Position numbers and translations under genes: made by a program | Source: Streptomyces xylophagus | Lineage (GTDB): Bacteria; Actinomycetota; Actinomycetes; Streptomycetales; Streptomycetaceae | Length of the DNA: 64,000 nt | Reading direction: 5' to 3' | Assembly (NCBI RefSeq): GCF_000716435.1 | Contig: NZ_JNWO01000003.1 | Coordinates: forward strand, 124,001-188,000 | In this document: positions 24,255 to 31,879 of the stretch, in pieces | Position numbering within the stretch: position 1 is the first letter of the stretch | How the letters are laid out: the number at the start of each line of letters is the position of its first letter | Notes under the pieces: model-generated | What the model saw: only the letters and a program-made list of their open reading frames with translations | What the model was told of the DNA's origin: nothing | Databases searched by the model: none

Positions 24255-24657
24255 GCGGGCGACGGCAATCGCGTTGCGGGTGAGACCGGGCGGCGACGAG
24301 GGCCTGCCCGGCGGATCGGGTCGTTGAGTGTCGGCGGCGACTGACCAGGACCGGTGAGCGGGGTCCGGCGCGTGCGGCTGCGGGATGGAGGAGGGAGTCG
24401 ACGCGGAGTCGGCACCCGACGACACCACCGCGCAGGCGCGCGCCGGGCCCCGCGTCCGCGCCATGATCCGCCGGGCGAGCCCAACCGGTTTCATCCGCCG
24501 GGGAGTTGGGAGAGTTCCTGCAGGCCCACGGCTTCCGTCCGGTGCCAGCGCCGACATATCCGCGACTTCCCTCCGGCGCCCGCGCTGACGTACCCGCGGC
24601 TCGCGCCGGCCGACGTGGATCTCGCGGCGAGCAGATGGAGAAACCTTGCCGCGCGGC
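24255..24657. other. Intergenic stretch without a supported gene
   Basis: This 403-bp gap separates the GlsB-type gene from a convergent epimerase gene. Open frames here have ragged, Arg/Pro-rich products and no ribosome-binding sites. The only structure I see is an imperfect pair of direct repeats (24541-24567 and 24575-24601, about 21 of 27 identical). Confidence 0.5.
24541..24601. repeat. Imperfect direct repeat pair
   Basis: Two 27-bp units, starting GGTGCCAGCG and GGCGCCCGCG, share about 21 positions and are 34 bp apart. This may be a decayed local duplication. Confidence 0.35.
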
Positions 24658-25587
24658 TCAACGCGCGGCGCGCAGCGCGGCGAGGCCCTCGTGGCTGGAC
24701 GGGTACGCGGGTGTCCAGCCCAGCTCGCGTTCGGCCTTCGCGCTGGACACCCGTTGGTTGCTGGTCATCATCGTGTGCGCGTATCCCATCGGCCGAACCA
24801 TCCACAGCGGTACGGCCATGGGCTTCGGCAGCCCGAACTCCCTTGCCACGCACAGCACATGGGCGCGGAAGCCGAGCGGTGTGCGGTCGGTGATGTTGTA
24901 CGCCTGCCCGGGGCGGCCGTGTTCGACGGCGGCGGCCACGGCGCGGGCCGCGTCGGTGAGTTCGACCCAGGGCAGGACCCGGCCGTGGTCGTCGGGGGCG
25001 GGCAGTTGGCGCTTGCGCAGCATGGGGAGGACGGCGTCGGTGCCGCCGGGGCCGTAGAAGAGGCCGAAGCGGAGTGCGATGCCCTCCAATTCTGGTGCCT
25101 CGAAAGTGAGTTGTTCCTTCGTGCGCATGGCCTCGATGTGCTTCTCCAGCTCAGGCGTGGTGCCGCGGGGGCCGAAGGGGTCGTTCTCGGTGAGGAGTTG
25201 GGTGACGAAGTCTCCGTAGCCGTAGCCGAAGACCATCGACTCGGAGAGGAAGCGGCGGGCGCCGGTGGAGCGGGCGGCCTCGATGAGGTGGGCGGTGCCT
25301 TCGATGCGCAGGGCGTTGGTGGCGTGCATGTCGCGGTGTCGGAGGGGTGGCTTGCGCAGGGCGGTCGCCGCGTGGACGACCGTGTCGAAGCGGTGTCCGT
25401 CGACCGCGCGGAGCAGCGCGTCGCGGTCCATGAGGTCGGCGCGGATGCCGTTGCCGGGTCCTCGGCCGAGGCCGGTGACCTTGTGGCCGGCGTCGGTGAG
25501 GGCCTTGGTGATGTGACCGCCGAGCACACCGCTCGCACCGGCCAGGAGGATGCTCTGGTTGCTCTGACTGTTCTGGTTCGTCGTCAT
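24658..25587 (-). CDS. NAD-dependent epimerase/dehydratase family protein
   Basis: The protein has 309 residues. The extended-SDR nucleotide motif 'LLAGASGVLGGHITKAL' (GxxGxxG) lies near residue 15. An active-site-type 'SMVFGYGYG' replaces the standard YxxxK, so catalysis may differ or be lost. The C-terminal part ends with 'ELGWTPAYPSSHEGLAAL', typical for sugar-nucleotide epimerase relatives. I took the ATG at 25587, which starts 'MTTNQNSQSNQSILLAG'. The gene points away from the preceding acetyltransferase by only 57 bp and may be co-transcribed with it. Confidence 0.78.
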   Translation of the reverse strand: MTTNQNSQSNQSILLAGASGVLGGHITKALTDAGHKVTGLGRGPGNGIRADLMDRDALLRAVDGHRFDTVVHAATALRKPPLRHRDMHATNALRIEGTAHLIEAARSTGARRFLSESMVFGYGYGDFVTQLLTENDPFGPRGTTPELEKHIEAMRTKEQLTFEAPELEGIALRFGLFYGPGGTDAVLPMLRKRQLPAPDDHGRVLPWVELTDAARAVAAAVEHGRPGQAYNITDRTPLGFRAHVLCVAREFGLPKPMAVPLWMVRPMGYAHTMMTSNQRVSSAKAERELGWTPAYPSSHEGLAALRAAR

Positions 25588-25644
25588 GACGGTGCGACGG
25601 CTCGGGCGGCCTCCGATGTGACATCGGTGCACTGACCTGCGGGT

Positions 25645-26421
25645 TTACGGCTCGTACACGTACGGCGTGGTCGTGGTCAGCGGGGCGAGGCCCAGGCGTT
25701 CGAGGATGGGGCGGCTCTGGTCGGAGGCGTCGACCTGGAGGTAGCGGTAGCCCCGGTCCGCGGCGATGCGGGCCCGGTGGGCGACCAGGGCGCGGTAGAT
25801 GCCGCGGCCCCGCCAGGCCTCGACCGTGCCGCCGCCCCACAGGCCGGCGAACCGGGTGCCGGGGACGAGTTCCATGCGGGCCGCGCTCACCGGTTCGTCG
25901 CCGGCGAGGGCGACGACGGCGACAACTGTGTCCGGGTCGGCGGCGAGTTGGGCGAGGAGGCGGGCGCGCAGCCGGGTGCTGTCGGTGCCGAAGGCCTTCT
26001 CGTGGACGTCGGCCACGAGGTCGACCCCGGCGCGGTCGGTGGCGGGCAACAGGCGGATGCCGTCCGGCAGTTGGGCGTCGAGGGTGAGGGCGGAGACCTC
26101 GCCGACCATCAGCGTCTCCTGCGGTTCGGGCGTGAACCCGGCCGCCGCCAACCGCTGCCCGAGATCCGTCGGCAGATCGTGGCCGTAGAGCTTCCACTCG
26201 AAGTCGCGGCCGAGCCCGGTGAAGTACGCGATCTGCTCGGCGATCGCCGCGTCGGCGTCGGTCTCGTCCAGGTCCGACCACAGGACGCCGTTCCAGCCGT
26301 GCTCGTCGGCGACATGGCGTACCACTCCCCCGGTTCGCTCGACGCGGGCCCCGGGTCCGTCGGGTCGGGCGCCTTCGCGCAGGTCACGGTCGTGGAGGGC
26401 GAGCACAGTGGCATGATCCAT
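25645..26421 (-). CDS. GNAT-family N-acetyltransferase
   Basis: The protein has 258 residues with a C-terminal GNAT domain. 'GGTVEAWRGRGIYRALV' near residue 205 is the acetyl-CoA-binding motif A. The N-terminal half is a divergent GNAT-like or regulatory region. Substrate unknown. The gene is 40 bp downstream of the MerR gene and 57 bp upstream of the epimerase gene on the same strand, so the three may form one unit. Confidence 0.8.
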   Translation of the reverse strand: MDHATVLALHDRDLREGARPDGPGARVERTGGVVRHVADEHGWNGVLWSDLDETDADAAIAEQIAYFTGLGRDFEWKLYGHDLPTDLGQRLAAAGFTPEPQETLMVGEVSALTLDAQLPDGIRLLPATDRAGVDLVADVHEKAFGTDSTRLRARLLAQLAADPDTVVAVVALAGDEPVSAARMELVPGTRFAGLWGGGTVEAWRGRGIYRALVAHRARIAADRGYRYLQVDASDQSRPILERLGLAPLTTTTPYVYEP

Positions 26422-26461
26422 GGGCCCACTTCAACATCCGCGGGCGCGCGCGGCAACGGGA

Positions 26462-26857
26462 TTACGCGCCCTCCGACGGCACAGCCGGTCGTACGGACGG
26501 TCGTACGGCCGCCAGATACGCGCTCAGCCGGTCGCGGTTGCGGGCCAGGCAGTCGATGCGGGCCTGGATCCGGTCGATATGGCCGCTGAGCAGGGCGGCC
26601 GTCTCGGGGGTCAGGCACTCGGCGGGGACATGGATCTCGTCGGGGCCGGAGAGATACGGCAGGATCGCGCGGATCATCTCGGTGGTGAGGCCCGAGTCCA
26701 ACAGGCCGCGGATCTGCTGGACGTCCCGGACGGCGGGCTCGCCGTAGAAGCGGTAGCCGTTCTCGGTGCGGTCGGGGTGGAGCAGGTTCTGCTCCTCGTA
26801 GTAGCGCAGGAGGCGGGTGGGCACGCCGGTGCGGCGGGAGAGTTCGCCGATCTTCAT
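26462..26857 (-). CDS. MerR-family transcriptional regulator
   Basis: The protein has 131 residues: 'MKIGELSRRTGVPTRLLRYYEEQNLL' (read in parts) is the classic MerR helix-turn-helix, followed by a wing and a dimerisation coiled coil ('IDRIQARIDCLARNRDRL'). No metal-binding Cys pair or large effector domain follows. It is divergent from an MFS exporter gene over a 71-bp region containing a palindrome. MerR proteins typically activate such divergent efflux genes on drug binding. Confidence 0.88.
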   Translation of the reverse strand: MKIGELSRRTGVPTRLLRYYEEQNLLHPDRTENGYRFYGEPAVRDVQQIRGLLDSGLTTEMIRAILPYLSGPDEIHVPAECLTPETAALLSGHIDRIQARIDCLARNRDRLSAYLAAVRPSVRPAVPSEGA

Positions 26858-26893
26858 GGCCGCCTCCGGGAGCGCGCTTGCGGGTCGCCCTTG

Positions 26894-26913
26894 CCTTCAC
26901 ACTGATGTGAGGG
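26894..26913. promoter_or_regulatory. MerR operator between MerR and MFS genes
   Basis: CCTTCACA-ctga-TGTGAGGG is an inverted repeat with 7 of 8 pairs matching. It lies between TTGCCT (26891-26896) and the MFS ATG, where a long-spacer MerR-type promoter is expected. The gap to the ATG is short enough for a leaderless transcript. Confidence 0.55.
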
Positions 26914-26928
26914 TTCGACCATGGTCCC

Positions 26929-28152
26929 ATGACCACCGCTTCCCCGGCCATGGGCACCCGTCTGCCCTGGTCCGGGCTCCTCGCCCTGTCCACGGCCGCC
27001 TTCACCGCCGTTCTGACGGAACTGCTCCCCGCCGGTCTGCTGCCCCGGATGGCACCGGCGCTCGGCGTCTCCGAGGCGCGGGTCGGCTTCCTGGTCACCG
27101 GGTACGCGGTCGCCTCCTTCCTGGCCGCGATCCCGGTCACCGCGGCCCTGCGCGGGCTGCCGCGCCGACCGGTCCTCGTCGGTACGCTGCTGGGCTTCGC
27201 CTGCGCCAACGCGGTGGTCGCGCTGTCGTCGTCGTACGCCCTCACCTTCGGCGCCCGCCTGCTCGCCGGGGTCATGGGCGGCACGATGTGGGCGATGCTC
27301 GCCGGGTACGCCGCCCGGATGGTGCCGGTCGAGCGACGCGGCCGGGCCATCGCCGTCGTGCTGGCCGGGATCACCCTCGCCCTCTCCCTGGGCGTACCCG
27401 CCGGAACCGCGCTGGCCGGGGCGCTCGGCTGGCGCACCGCGTTCGGAATGCTGGCCGGGATCGCGGTGCTGCTGGTGGCCTGGGTGCGGTGGCGGGTGCC
27501 CGAATTTCCCGGTGAACTGCCGGGCGCACGCGTCCCGTTGAGGGGCGTGGCCCTGCTGCCGGGAATCCCCGCCGTCCTGTCGGTCACACTGTTCCTGCTG
27601 CTGGGCCATCAGGCGATGTACACGTACGTCGCGCCGTTCGCGGCGCACGCCGGCTACGGCCGTACGGACGTCGTCCTGCTGGTGTTCGGGGTCGCCACGG
27701 TCGTCGGGATCTGGGTCACCGGGCTGCTCGTCGACCGCTGGGCACGGCCCACGCTGCTCGGCGCGCTGGCGCTGTTCGTCGCGGTCATGTGCGTACTCGG
27801 CCTGTACGGCGACTCCCCCGCCGTGCTCCTCGGCGCGGTCGCCGTGTGGGGTGCCGCGTTCGGCGGGGCACCGACACTGATCCAGACCGCGCTTGTCAAC
27901 GCCTCCGGTCCTGAACACGCCGATGTGGCAACGTCGTTGCAGACCACGGTGTACAACGCGGGTATCGCCGGAGGGTCGTTCACCGGGGGTGTCGCCCTGT
28001 CGGGGTGGGGTGCGGATGCTCTGCCCTGGACGGCGCTGCCGCTGGTCGCCGGTGCCCTCACCGTGGTCGTCCTGGGCGGCCGGTACGCCTTCCCTGCGGC
28101 GCCCGCGGATATCGGGAGGCGGGTGAACTCGCCCTGCGCACAGGGTCGGTGA
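26929..28152 (+). CDS. MFS exporter (DHA1 type)
   Basis: The protein has 407 residues and twelve predicted helices. 'TELLPAGLLPRMAPALGVSE' in helix 1 and 'GVPAGTALAGALGWRTAFGM' in helix 5 (antiporter motif C-like) mark the drug:H+ antiporter-1 family, Cml/AraJ branch. Such proteins export drugs or sugars. Control by the divergent MerR regulator suggests an inducible efflux pump. The ATG lacks a ribosome-binding site, consistent with a leaderless mRNA. Confidence 0.87.
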   Translation: MTTASPAMGTRLPWSGLLALSTAAFTAVLTELLPAGLLPRMAPALGVSEARVGFLVTGYAVASFLAAIPVTAALRGLPRRPVLVGTLLGFACANAVVALSSSYALTFGARLLAGVMGGTMWAMLAGYAARMVPVERRGRAIAVVLAGITLALSLGVPAGTALAGALGWRTAFGMLAGIAVLLVAWVRWRVPEFPGELPGARVPLRGVALLPGIPAVLSVTLFLLLGHQAMYTYVAPFAAHAGYGRTDVVLLVFGVATVVGIWVTGLLVDRWARPTLLGALALFVAVMCVLGLYGDSPAVLLGAVAVWGAAFGGAPTLIQTALVNASGPEHADVATSLQTTVYNAGIAGGSFTGGVALSGWGADALPWTALPLVAGALTVVVLGGRYAFPAAPADIGRRVNSPCAQGR

Positions 28153-28233
28153 CGGTGACACTGGTCGCCCGGCCGGGGTGCGTAACGTCGTCCGCCGAGG
28201 GCCTCTCACCTACCCGACAGGGCCGCGGGGTTG

Positions 28234-29133
28234 CTACACCGTGTCGAAGTAGTGGCCCGTCTCCAGGTCTGCCATCAACCCCACCTCCGCCGGCTGCCAT
28301 CCCGTCTGCTTCTGCGTCAGTGTGCTCGACGCCGGGCAGTCCAGGGAGGCGACGAGGCCGAGGAAGCCGAAGTGGTCGACCGCCGACTCCGGCGGCACGC
28401 TCTCGGTGGGGACGTCGAGTCGGCGGGCGATGACCTCCGCGATCTCACGGAGCGGCAGCCCCTCGTCGCCGACCGCGTGGTACTTCGCGCCGGCCGGAGC
28501 CGACTCCAGGGCCCACCGGTACAGCCGGGCCGCGTCGAGGCGATGCACGGCGGGCCAGCGGTTGGTGCCGTCGCCGACGTACCCCGAGACGCCCTTCTCG
28601 CAGGCGGCACCGATCAGAGCCGGGACGAATCCCTTGTCGCCCCTGCCGTGCACGGACCTGGGCAGCCGGACGACCGACGACCGTACCCCGCGCTCCGCCA
28701 GCTCGACCGCCGCGATCTCGGACGGCTGCCGGATCGCCGAGAACGACTCCGGGTCGACGCTGTCCTCCTCCGTCGCCACCCGTCCCTCAGGCAGCCCCGG
28801 CGTGCCCGCGGTGACCACGAAGGGCTTGTCGGTGCCCGCGAGCGCCTCGCCGATCGCCTCGATCGCGCGCAGGTCGGTGGCGCAGTTGGCGGCGAAGTTC
28901 GAGAAGTCGTGGACGAACGCCAGGTGACAGACCCCGTCCGCCGCCTCGGCACCGCCGCGCAGACTGTCCAGGTCGTCGAGCGCACCCCGGTGCACGGCGA
29001 CTCCCGCCGCCGTCAACGCCTCGGCGGACGCGTCCGAGCGGGCCAGACCGGTGACCGTGTGCCCGGCGTCGAGCAGTTCACGAACCACGGCGGAGCCGAT
29101 GAACCCGGACGCGCCGGTGACGAAAACTCGCAT
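28234..29133 (-). CDS. SDR/NAD-dependent epimerase-like oxidoreductase
   Basis: The protein has 299 residues. 'MRVFVTGASGFIGSAVVREL' gives the GxxGxxG dinucleotide motif right at the start, so the ATG at 29133 is secure. It is an atypical extended SDR; the YxxxK pair is not clear. It carries 'VGDEGLPLREIAEVIARRL' towards the C-terminus. Relatives act on aldehydes, sugar nucleotides or flavonoid-like ketones. It is divergent from a LysR gene, the usual layout for a regulator and its target. Confidence 0.82.
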   Translation of the reverse strand: MRVFVTGASGFIGSAVVRELLDAGHTVTGLARSDASAEALTAAGVAVHRGALDDLDSLRGGAEAADGVCHLAFVHDFSNFAANCATDLRAIEAIGEALAGTDKPFVVTAGTPGLPEGRVATEEDSVDPESFSAIRQPSEIAAVELAERGVRSSVVRLPRSVHGRGDKGFVPALIGAACEKGVSGYVGDGTNRWPAVHRLDAARLYRWALESAPAGAKYHAVGDEGLPLREIAEVIARRLDVPTESVPPESAVDHFGFLGLVASLDCPASSTLTQKQTGWQPAEVGLMADLETGHYFDTV

Positions 29134-29310
29134 GCTGCGTTCCTTCGATGAAGTGGGTGTGACCTGTGCTGTGGTGTGCTTCCATCGTGGGCAGGGCACC
29201 CGGTCCAGGTCCAAAGCCTGTTTCGCATGAGGCAATACGGATCAGGCATCGCAGCAGGTCAGTTGCCCATTGGGCGAGATGGCCGCCGCGTCACGCCGTA
29301 CACTTCAGGC

Positions 29311-30240
29311 ATGACGGAACTGTCTGCCTCGCCCGATCTCGAACTCCGCCTCGTGCGGTACTTCATCGCCGTCGCCGAGCAGCGTCACTTCGGTCGCGCC
29401 GCCGAGGCACTGCACATCACCCAGCCGTCCCTCAGCCGTCAAGTCCGGCGCCTGGAGGAGCAGTTGGGCGCCCGCCTGCTGGACCGCACCCCGCAGGGCA
29501 CCCGACTCACGGAGGCCGGGGAGGTCTTTCTGCCCCGCGCGAAGTCACTGTTGCGCTCCACGGCCCAGGCCGCCGCCGAGACCCGGGCCGCCGCGGAACC
29601 CAGCCGGCTCACCGTCGGGTACATGGCGAACCTCTACGTCACCCCGGCGGTGCGCGAGGTGCGACGTCGGCATCCGGACGCCGACGTGAACGTCGTACAT
29701 CTGGCCTACGACGAGACCCGCACCGCCCTGCTCGAGCGGCGGGTGGACGCGGTCGTGGTCCGACTGCCCTTCCCCACAGACCAGTTGGAGGTCACAGTCC
29801 TCTACGACGAGCCTCGCCTCCTGCTCGTACCGCTGGATCACCGCCTGGCCGGAAAGGAGTCCGTCACCCTGGACGACATCACCGACGAACCCCTTCCCCA
29901 GATCCCCGGCGCGGACCCGGCATGGACCGCTTTCTGGCGTATCGACCCCCGACCCGACGGCCGCCCGGCACCCGGCGGTCCGGTCGTCCGGTCCCTGGAG
30001 GACAAGTTCGAGTTCGTCGCCAACGGACAGGCCGTGGCCATCGCAGCCGGTCTCCGCCCCGGCCGGACGATCCGGCCCGACATCACCGCGATCCCCCTCC
30101 ACGGCGTCGAGCCGAGTCATGTCGCCCTGGCGACCCGGGCCGGTGAGCACAGCCGCCTGCTGTCCGCGTTCCGGAAGGCGGCCCACTCACTCCTCAGGGC
30201 ACCTCAGGAGCACGCCGACGAACTCCCCTACGATTCCTAG
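29311..30240 (+). CDS. LysR-family transcriptional regulator
   Basis: The protein has 309 residues. The N-terminal helix-turn-helix is 'FGRAAEALHITQPSLSRQVR', followed by the linker helix and an effector-binding domain ('VDAVVVRLPFP'). The ATG at 29311 gives the standard distance from start to helix-turn-helix. The 177-bp region shared with the divergent SDR gene is its likely target. A GNAT gene follows 28 bp downstream. Confidence 0.88.
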   Translation: MTELSASPDLELRLVRYFIAVAEQRHFGRAAEALHITQPSLSRQVRRLEEQLGARLLDRTPQGTRLTEAGEVFLPRAKSLLRSTAQAAAETRAAAEPSRLTVGYMANLYVTPAVREVRRRHPDADVNVVHLAYDETRTALLERRVDAVVVRLPFPTDQLEVTVLYDEPRLLLVPLDHRLAGKESVTLDDITDEPLPQIPGADPAWTAFWRIDPRPDGRPAPGGPVVRSLEDKFEFVANGQAVAIAAGLRPGRTIRPDITAIPLHGVEPSHVALATRAGEHSRLLSAFRKAAHSLLRAPQEHADELPYDS

Positions 30241-30268
30241 GAGTTGACGCCCTCTACCCTTGTGGCGC

Positions 30269-30787
30269 ATGACTTCCGCGAACATCTCCCTGCGACCGGT
30301 GGACGAGGGCGGCCTAGCCGTCATGGAACGCTTCCTCGCCGACCCGGAGGCCGCTTCGGCCTTCCAGTGGTACGGCTGGAGCGACGCCCGGCGCTGGCGA
30401 CGGCAGTGGTCGGAGGACCGGCTCCTCGGCGACGACCGGTCGTATCTGATGGTGGTCCGGGGTGACGAGCGGGTGGGGTTCGTCGCCTGGCGGAAGGTCA
30501 CCCCGACCCCGACCTGCCACTACTGGAACATGGGCATCACCCTGCTGCCCGAGGCCCGCGGACAGGGCGTGGGGACCGAGGCGCAACGGCAGTTGGTGCG
30601 GTATCTGTTCGCCCACACTCTGGTGATGCGCGTCGAGGCGGACACGGAGGTGGAGAACCTCGCCGAGCAACGGGCCCTGGAGAAGGCCGGGTTCACCCGC
30701 GAGGGCGTCCTGCGCAGTGTCGCGTACCGGAACGGGCAGTGGCGGGACGGGGTCCGGTACAGCATTCTGCGCGGAGAACTGCCCTGA
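30269..30787 (+). CDS. GNAT-family N-acetyltransferase (RimJ/RimL-like)
   Basis: The protein has 172 residues. The motif 'LPEARGQGVGTEAQRQLV' binds acetyl-CoA. 'NLAEQRALEKAGFTREGVLR' is the C-terminal signature of the RimJ/RimL branch, which acetylates protein N-termini or small amines. The ATG is 8 bp after a TACCCT -10-like box, so it may be leaderless even though it closely follows the LysR gene. Confidence 0.83.
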   Translation: MTSANISLRPVDEGGLAVMERFLADPEAASAFQWYGWSDARRWRRQWSEDRLLGDDRSYLMVVRGDERVGFVAWRKVTPTPTCHYWNMGITLLPEARGQGVGTEAQRQLVRYLFAHTLVMRVEADTEVENLAEQRALEKAGFTREGVLRSVAYRNGQWRDGVRYSILRGELP

Positions 30788-30820
30788 CCCGGTCATGAGG
30801 GTCTGACCCGGTCGTGAGGG
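30784..30820 (+). repeat. Tandem duplication over the GNAT stop codon
   Basis: CTGACCCGGTCATGAGGG (30784-30801) is repeated with one change at 30803-30820. The first copy contains the TGA stop of the GNAT gene, so the second provides a spare stop in the same motif. Confidence 0.7.
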
Positions 30821-30824
30821 ACGA

Positions 30825-30874
30825 AGGACGGCGGAGGCCCCACCGGTCGTGTACCCGGTGGGGCCTTCCGTCCT
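30825..30874. terminator. Bidirectional terminator hairpin
   Basis: A long, nearly perfect stem (AGGACGG..AGGCCCCACCGG and its complement) surrounds a short loop between the convergent GNAT and chaplin genes. Confidence 0.85.
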
Positions 30875-30890
30875 GGCGCGCGTGCTCGGG

Positions 30891-31586
30891 TCAGCGTCCC
30901 GCCCTGGGGCGGAAGCGCCGGTACAGGGCGGCGCCGCCCAGGAGGAGGGCCGCGCTCGTGGCGGCGGCCGGGATGGTGCTGTCGGCGCCCGTGTGGGCGA
31001 GCGACGCCTGGGCGGCGGGCGGTGTGTGGTGCCCCTCCACCCCTGCTCCTGGCCCTGGTCGCGGGTGCGGCTTCGACGGCGTGGGCGGCTCGGGGGTCGG
31101 TCGCACGGGGTGGTGGGGGTGATCGCCCGAGGCGTTCCCGGACTCGTTGCCCACGCTCGGATTGCCGACGCCGACCACGCTCACGGAATTGCCGGTGACG
31201 TTCACGGGGAGATGGATCGGGAGGTGCACTCCATTGCCGGAGAGCACACCCGGTGAATCCTTTTCGCCGCCCTGTGCGGCGGCACCGGCGGGCGGTCCGT
31301 CGGGGTTCTTCGCATCGCCCCTGTTCGCGCCGCCCGCGTGCGCGCCGCCTTCGTTGGTACAGCTGTTGCCCGCGGCGGGATTGAGGAGTCCCACGACATT
31401 CACGGTGTTCCCACACACGTTCACCGGCACGTGCACCGGGAGCTGAATGGTGTTGCCGGAGACCACACCGGGCGAACCGGCCGCGGAGCCGTCCGCCGCG
31501 GAATCGGCGAACGCGGGCACAGCCACAGCCATCGCACCGGATGCGGCGGCGACGGCGATCACACCGTTTCGGGTAACCCGTTTCAT
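30891..31586 (-). CDS. Long chaplin with two chaplin domains and sortase signal
   Basis: The protein has 231 residues. A signal peptide ends near 'VPAFADS' (residue 29). Chaplin domain 1 is about 38-78 with Cys58 and Cys76; domain 2 is about 111-150. A Pro/His-rich spacer leads to the sortase motif 'LAHTG' (196-200), a hydrophobic helix and 'RRFRPRAGR'. Long chaplins are anchored to the wall by sortase and help aerial hyphae become hydrophobic. Domain 2 lacks both cysteines, with Thr131 and Glu148 in their places. The start at 31586 gives 'MKRVTRNG', a typical chaplin signal beginning. Confidence 0.92.
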   Translation of the reverse strand: MKRVTRNGVIAVAAASGAMAVAVPAFADSAADGSAAGSPGVVSGNTIQLPVHVPVNVCGNTVNVVGLLNPAAGNSCTNEGGAHAGGANRGDAKNPDGPPAGAAAQGGEKDSPGVLSGNGVHLPIHLPVNVTGNSVSVVGVGNPSVGNESGNASGDHPHHPVRPTPEPPTPSKPHPRPGPGAGVEGHHTPPAAQASLAHTGADSTIPAAATSAALLLGGAALYRRFRPRAGR

Positions 31587-31879
31587 AGGTTCCCTGCCTT
31601 CCAGAGATGTAGCGGGCACACACCCGCACCGGATAAAACGCGGGCGCACCATCCGAGTTATGGGTTATCGGCCTTTCACTCCATCGAGCGGCATGGTTAT
31701 CGAACTACTCGTAACGAATCTTGATCAGTCGGAATGCATTAATCGGAAAACCTCTTATGCCTATTGAAGGGGCGCAGAATACGGCACCGATCACTGGTCC
31801 GCTCGCCGGGAGGCGGGGGCCGAGAGGCCCGCTTATCGTGAGCGAAGGCGCTGGTCACGGCGCGTTCTTGGAGGCATTG
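31587..31879. promoter_or_regulatory. AT-richer divergent control region
   Basis: This 293-bp gap between the chaplin and secreted peptidase starts is clearly lower in GC than its surroundings, especially 31650-31760. It must hold both promoters. I see no strong palindrome that would name a regulator. Confidence 0.4.

Noticed and set aside
24354..24893. Plus-strand open frame in the gap after the GlsB-type gene
   Set aside because: Arg-rich, no ribosome-binding site, and it runs into the antisense of a clear epimerase gene.
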